From Planctomycetota bacterium (GTDB lineage Bacteria > Planctomycetota > Planctomycetia > Pirellulales > Lacipirellulaceae): a DNA stretch of 14,273 nt. Location: positions 1 to 14,273 of the forward strand of contig JAKEIB010000206.1 in NCBI GenBank assembly GCA_022614705.1, written 5' to 3'. Made by a program: the position numbers and the translations under genes. How positions within the stretch are numbered: the stretch's first letter is position 1; every line of letters begins with the position of its first letter. Positions 13,191 to 14,273 of the stretch are shown piece by piece. Under the pieces are notes generated by a model. It saw nothing but the letters and a program-made list of their open reading frames with translations, was not told the origin of the DNA and did not search any database.

Positions 13191-13261
13191 AGCGGGTGAA
13201 GGGAATCGAACCCTCGTATCTTGGTTGGGAACCAAGCGCTCTGCCATTGAGCTACACCCGC
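13191..13261 (-). tRNA. tRNA-Gly (anticodon CCC)
   Basis: A complete 71-nt cloverleaf on the minus strand. Acceptor GCGGGTG pairs with CACCCGC, discriminator T follows, and CCA is not encoded. The D-arm is TAGCTCAATGGCAGAGC. Anticodon stem CTTGG/CCAAG holds loop TTCCCAA with anticodon CCC (complement of 13227-13229). The T-arm is GAGGG-TTCGATT-CCCTT. It decodes GGG. All stems are intact, so it should be functional. It forms the right boundary of the islet; its 3' half differs from the fragment at 9801-9844. Confidence 0.96.
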
Positions 13262-13281
13262 AGCCGAACCAAGCAGCCTGT

Positions 13282-13310
13282 ATCTTATCGTCGCTGAAAA
13301 TCGGTGAGAA
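13282..13310 (-). promoter_or_regulatory. Possible tRNA-Gly promoter
   Basis: On the minus strand TTCTCA (13305-13310) and TAAGAT (13282-13287) are 17 bases apart, with the -10 box about 20 bases before the tRNA 5' end at 13261. The -10 is reasonable and the -35 poor. Confidence 0.3.
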
Positions 13311-13345
13311 GTATCATTTCACCATGTTACAGCATCGTGAGTCTC

Positions 13346-13370
13346 ATCGGGCGGCGGGAATCGAACCCGG
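13346..13370 (-). pseudogene. tRNA 3'-end-like fragment (acceptor strand plus T-arm)
   Basis: On the minus strand this reads a T-arm with loop TTCGATT (four of five stem pairs form), followed by CGCCCGA as a 3' acceptor strand and discriminator T. Nothing upstream completes a tRNA. It may be an att scar of a second, lost element; a chance match is possible because only 25 bases are involved. Confidence 0.35.
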
Positions 13371-13489
13371 AAGACAATCGCCATTCCGCCCTGGAAAACG
13401 AGAGGTATTCTCCGTCGCAAAAGGCGGTGGCAGCGGACTGGCAGCGGTTGAATTGTCACTTCGGAGATACGCGTGATTGCGACCTACAA

Positions 13490-13624
13490 ATGATTCGCGA
13501 GCTGCATCTATTGCATCTTCTCTGGCCCCAACTGTCTGTCGATTTTAGAAGCCAAATTCTCGACGACATAGGTCGCTCCGTTGCCGAGAATTTCCCATCT
13601 AACGTGCAACGCGTCCAATGCTAG
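13490..13624 (+). pseudogene. Relict short ORF (LWPQLSVDFRSQILDDI)
   Basis: From ATG 13490 the frame encodes 44 residues: MIRELHLLHLLWPQLSVDFRSQILDDI and a short tail. The pattern 'WP-x-L-x4-R-x2-I' resembles, from memory, small helical proteins found beside recombinases in planctomycete genomes. No ribosome site is visible and the frame upstream is low-quality, so I treat it as a decayed piece. Identification is tentative. Confidence 0.3.
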
Positions 13625-13700
13625 CGTCACGTACGGCAAGATCGTTAAAGTTTACCCAGTCTCACCGTCGAAGCCTTGTAGGAAGTGGGGGGGGTTGGAT

Positions 13701-14231
13701 TTGAAATGCGTTCTCATCATCCAGTGGGTGTTGGCGTCCATGCTGGTCGCTCGCCTCGCCCCTGCGCAGCTCCTCGAACCGGCCGCAACGCTCAACTCGC
13801 AGTCGGAGGACGTGGGTTTTGAGTTTCGCGATATCTTGCGTGTCGCATATCAGGAGCAAGATCCAGACTTAAGTTTTCCGAATCGCGATAGCGTGGAGTC
13901 GCCGGCGGACGAATCGTTACCATGTACCGAAAACGTCTGCCCTCAATGCCATTGTGCTACATGCAATTGCGCGGAAACTCCTCATCCCTGTGAAGAATGT
14001 CCCCGTGTGAACAATATCAATCCGGCCTGGGGACTCAAAATAGGCGGAACGATCTCACTCGACGCGTTCTACAATAGCGCGCGTCCCGTCGCCCCGGGAA
14101 CGCCGTTTTTTCTAACGCCTAAAGGGCCATTCAATGACGCGACTTTCGACATTCACGCCCGAGAGACGACGATCTATGGCTCATCCGAAAAAATCTGCAA
14201 CACAACAACGGAAGAAGATGCCGCGAATTAG
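13701..14231 (+). pseudogene. N-terminal fragment of a planctomycete DcaP-like outer-membrane porin
   Basis: A signal peptide is visible from TTG 13701: MKCVLIIQWVLASMLVARLAPA with probable cleavage before Q. A TTG at 13695 would add two residues, and an ATG at 13581 makes an implausible leader. A spacer follows, then a Cys-rich segment (CPQCHCATCNC...CEECPRV), then the start of the porin domain: INPAWGLKIGGTISLDAFYN, ARPVAPGTPFFLTPKGPF and ATFDIHARETTIYG. This is the order I know from planctomycete trimeric porins of the DcaP-like type. Family similarity stops at about 14175; a further 18 unrelated residues (SSEKICNTTTEEDAAN and neighbours) end at TAG 14229. Full porins are several hundred residues, so this is truncated or interrupted. 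Family assignment is from memory of the motif order. Confidence 0.65.
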
Positions 14232-14273
14232 CGAAGGGTTATTGGACATACGTGTGAGCTTGCTTTGGGTGAG
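14176..14273 (+). CDS. Unknown ORF running off the right edge
   Basis: From ATG 14176 an open frame (MAHPKKSATQQRKKMPRISE...) continues to the window end without a stop. It begins exactly where the porin similarity stops, so it may be the start of an inserted gene that broke the porin. No family is recognisable and there is no good ribosome site; an alternative ATG lies at residue 15. Confidence 0.2.
   Translation, partial: MAHPKKSATQQRKKMPRISEGLLDIRVSLLWV

Larger units (their letters stand above)
9801..13261. mobile_element. Small tRNA-bounded islet: recombinase plus AbiE pair
   Basis: The boundaries are inferred. The left end is the tRNA-Gly(CCC) 3' fragment (9801-9844). The right end is an intact tRNA-Gly(CCC) on the same strand (13191-13261) whose 3' end points inward. 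Between them lie only a tyrosine recombinase and a toxin-antitoxin pair, about 3.3 kb. This is the geometry of a tRNA-integrated element. The weakness is that the 3' halves of the two tRNA sequences differ at many positions, so they are not one att direct repeat. Either the true partner lies outside the window or one end has been replaced. Confidence 0.45.
13262..13700. other. Gene-poor stretch with tRNA-like and recombinase-cassette remnants
   Basis: About 440 bases without a convincing intact gene. It contains the possible tRNA-Gly promoter, a tRNA acceptor/T-arm look-alike (13346-13370), the phrase ggcagcggactggcagcgg (13428-13446) and a short decayed frame (13490-13624). Frames that run across this stretch (13225-13476 and 13304-13624) partly translate antisense tRNA sequence and should not be annotated as proteins. 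Confidence 0.55.

Noticed and set aside
9801..13261. Simple att direct repeats formed by the two tRNA-Gly sequences
   Set aside because: Side by side the 3' halves agree in the anticodon loop and scattered conserved T-arm bases only; the stems differ, so they cannot be the two products of one crossover.
13225..13476. Open frame across the tRNA-Gly gene and tRNA-like scar
   Set aside because: It translates antisense tRNA and repeat sequence and has no ribosome site or domain.

Overview
The window looks like a planctomycete chromosome (probably the Pirellulales side, or a metagenomic relative). The evidence is GC-rich complex I genes with planctomycete-style insertions, many short palindromic intergenic repeats of the 'gtcccgtagggac' and 'cccagcgat..atcgctggg' type, and at the right end a fragment of the Cys-rich DcaP-like porin family typical of that phylum. 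No taxonomic search was possible.

Layout. (1) 1-7821: the distal half of a nuo (respiratory complex I) operon, nuoI-nuoJ-nuoK-nuoL followed by one 1076-residue ORF joining NuoM and NuoN. These are the hydrophilic 2x[4Fe-4S] subunit and the proton-pumping membrane subunits; upstream nuo genes must lie to the left. The operon is full of repeats: a decamer palindrome before nuoI, a 194-bp nested inverted repeat between nuoI and nuoJ, a 24-bp palindrome inside nuoJ, a repeat element ending 4 bp before nuoL, heptamer tandem repeats in the NuoM-NuoN linker, and a heptamer palindrome inside the NuoN part. (2) 7822-9719: a promoter, a LeuT-type sodium:neurotransmitter symporter (NSS) and a 54-residue single-helix partner, probably an amino-acid importer with a small subunit. 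(3) 9721-13261: an accessory islet. It has a 44-nt 3' fragment of a tRNA-Gly(CCC), putative recombinase sites, a tyrosine recombinase, and a convergent AbiEi/AbiEii toxin-antitoxin pair. It ends at an intact tRNA-Gly(CCC) pointing into the islet. (4) 13262-14273: decayed sequence with another tRNA-3'-end-like stretch, a relict short ORF, and the N-terminal part of a porin that loses its family similarity near 14175.

How it fits together. The nuo genes build the membrane arm of the proton-pumping NADH/quinone oxidoreductase. The symporter pair is an independent transport unit. The islet has the geometry of a small tRNA-targeting integrative element carrying an anti-phage type IV toxin-antitoxin, although the two tRNA sequences are not direct repeats of each other. 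The most unusual features are the NuoM-NuoN fusion across a heptamer repeat and the recurring palindromes built from short-period (7- or 10-bp) tandem units, both between and inside genes.
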